Of a DNA stretch of 64,000 nucleotides, positions 62,936-64,000 are shown in pieces (position 1 is the first letter of the stretch; every line of letters starts with the position of its first letter). The stretch is taken from assembly GCF_000687915.1 (NCBI RefSeq), contig NZ_JHZY01000002.1, forward strand, positions 1,550,001 to 1,614,000, written 5' to 3'. This DNA comes from Leeuwenhoekiella sp. MAR_2009_132 (GTDB lineage Bacteria > Bacteroidota > Bacteroidia > Flavobacteriales > Flavobacteriaceae). The notes under the pieces were generated by a model. That model saw only the letters and a list, made by a program, of their open reading frames with translations. It had not been told where the DNA came from and ran no database searches. The translations under genes and the position numbers were made by a program.

Positions 62936-63451
62936 CTATTCTATGCGGTTTAATATTTTCAAATACTTAACTAACTCTTGTTCAAACAATTTAACATCAG
63001 CTAAATCTGTTTTAATGATTAAATCATTTACAGTACTGTTTTTAACAGGTAATCCTGCCTTAAAATCAGCTTTAGACTGAGATGTAACAAACTCCAAAAA
63101 TACATTTTCTCTGTGGTAATAACTTATTAAGATCTTAAAAGGTTTATCTATAAAAGTATTTAATTTTTCGTTTTTAATTGCTCCCAAGACTGTAAAATCT
63201 TTTTTAGAAAAAACTTCACTAACACTAAAATTACTTTGATTTTGATTCTCTAAATACACAAATAAAGAGATTTCTGAAGTTGCAGAAACACATTTTGCTA
63301 ACGCTTCTAACTGTTTTTCATCCTGAAAATCTCGTGAATCGAACAAAACACCCACTCCTTCCCCAATTTTATTTTGAGAATTTTGGATGGGTTTTAGACT
63401 TTTTTGAAGTTTACTTTTAAGCGAATATTGTTTCCAACCGTCCAAAAACAT
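62936..63451 (-). CDS. Conserved hypothetical protein, DUF6913-like
   Basis: 171 residues, no signal or membrane segment. Mixed alpha/beta ([76 protein letters not shown]), matching by memory the DUF6913 family encoded just before dapA in many flavobacteria. No known function. Overlaps nothing; 1 bp from dapA. -7 box TACATTTG at 63476-63469. Confidence 0.7.
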   Translation of the reverse strand: MFLDGWKQYSLKSKLQKSLKPIQNSQNKIGEGVGVLFDSRDFQDEKQLEALAKCVSATSEISLFVYLENQNQSNFSVSEVFSKKDFTVLGAIKNEKLNTFIDKPFKILISYYHRENVFLEFVTSQSKADFKAGLPVKNSTVNDLIIKTDLADVKLFEQELVKYLKILNRIE

Positions 63452-63452
63452 T

Positions 63453-63476
63453 TACCTTTGTTTTGCGGCAAATGTA
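63453..63476. promoter_or_regulatory. Divergent -7 elements, hypothetical/dapA and nucleotidase genes
   Basis: TACCTTTG on the plus strand (63453-63460) and TACATTTG on the minus strand (63476-63469), both TAnnTTTG, in the 66-bp divergent gap. Confidence 0.5.
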
Positions 63477-63517
63477 GACAATTATACCTCAATGCACACC
63501 GCTAATTTTTATACCAA

Positions 63518-64000
63518 ATGATTAGATTATATTCTCTTGCACTTTTAGGCTTTCTTCTAGTCGCCTGCAAGCAATCACAAGCTACGCTTACTAGTATTCA
63601 AGGAAAACAAATAAACATTACAGACAGTATCGCTTCAGATCTTTCGGTTATAGAGTATATAGCTCCTTATAAAAAGCGCATAGATGAAGAGATGAATGCA
63701 ATACTCGCCTATGCTCCTGAAAGTCTTTCTAAGTCAGACGGACCATACAATACTGCTATAGGAAATATGATGGCAGACGCTGTTTTAGAATTTTGTGATC
63801 CTGTATTTTTTAAACGATCTGGCAAACACATTGACGGTGTTGTTTTAAATCACGGCGGTATTCGCTCTGTTTTACGTGCAGGCAATGTTACAATGGGCAC
63901 AGCTTATGAAATTATGCCTTTTGAAAATAGTATAGTGGTTGTTGAAATATCAAGTGATGAGGCTCGTGCTATGTTTCAATATTTAAAATCTGGCAAAGCA
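63518..64000 (+). CDS. Lipoprotein with 5'-nucleotidase C-terminal domain (partial)
   Basis: 161 codons are present; the gene runs off the window end. Lipoprotein signal ending LLVACKQSQ (Cys17). Then GPYNTAIGNMMADAVLEF and GVVLNHGGIRSVLRAGNVTMGTAYEIMPFENSIVVVEI, the substrate-specificity domain of UshA-type 5'-nucleotidases. The metallophosphatase domain that precedes it in UshA is absent at this end, so the two domains are split, as in many flavobacteria, where the phosphatase gene follows. Periplasmic or surface nucleotide salvage expected. Confidence 0.85.
   Translation, partial: MIRLYSLALLGFLLVACKQSQATLTSIQGKQINITDSIASDLSVIEYIAPYKKRIDEEMNAILAYAPESLSKSDGPYNTAIGNMMADAVLEFCDPVFFKRSGKHIDGVVLNHGGIRSVLRAGNVTMGTAYEIMPFENSIVVVEISSDEARAMFQYLKSGKA

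Overview
The window looks like chromosome of a marine member of the Flavobacteriaceae (Bacteroidota). Evidence: AT-rich DNA, two SusC/SusD systems, lipoproteins with a Cys shortly after the signal segment, a PorD-type (DUF4835) type IX secretion protein, RprX/RprY, and many promoters with the Bacteroidota -7 element TAnnTTTG. Genus cannot be fixed from the sequence alone.

Region 1 (1-19.6 kb) is an accessory glycan-utilisation island. A minus-strand operon (surface glycan-binding lipoprotein, SusC, SusD, and a glycoside-hydrolase-like lipoprotein cut by the window start) is divergent from an AraC-family activator. A sulfatase and a second operon (SusC, SusD and two surface lipoproteins) follow. 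Both operons carry the same promoter design: a -7 box, then 22-23 bp further upstream two direct repeats starting ATGGA with a 21-bp period. The AraC protein is the obvious candidate to bind both. The island ends in a tyrosine integrase beside a tRNA-Arg gene.

Region 2 (19.9-34.3 kb) looks like an exopolysaccharide assembly and export locus. It holds a GT2 glycosyltransferase, a large PTPS-related membrane protein overlapping an Ig-like protein and a membrane-anchored GH5-like hydrolase, a GT4 glycosyltransferase, a Wzx-like flippase and a TPR plus outer-membrane-barrel protein. An AlkB-like repair dioxygenase sits among them.

Region 3 (34.2-40.9 kb) is a tight signalling operon: CheY-like receiver, H-NOX haem sensor, multi-PAS histidine kinase, FIST sensor, second histidine kinase, Hpt and a LytTR response regulator. 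Paired 11-bp half-sites (consensus about TAGnyGArTGG, mostly 21 bp apart) lie upstream of this operon, of the EPS genes, and of a possible small RNA. I infer that the H-NOX/FIST phosphorelay controls the polysaccharide locus through the LytTR protein. This is the main candidate for an undescribed system.

Region 4 (41-64 kb) is mostly housekeeping: AGCS symporter, purC, phoH, SAM hydrolase, 3-hydroxyacyl-CoA dehydrogenase, YggS, an exonuclease/GIY-YIG fusion, a K+ channel with a zinc ribbon, miaA, rprXY, coaE, a YbbR protein, fabI, then recN-porD-coaBC-rpoZ-bamD-dapA, and a partial 5'-nucleotidase C-terminal-domain lipoprotein running off the end.
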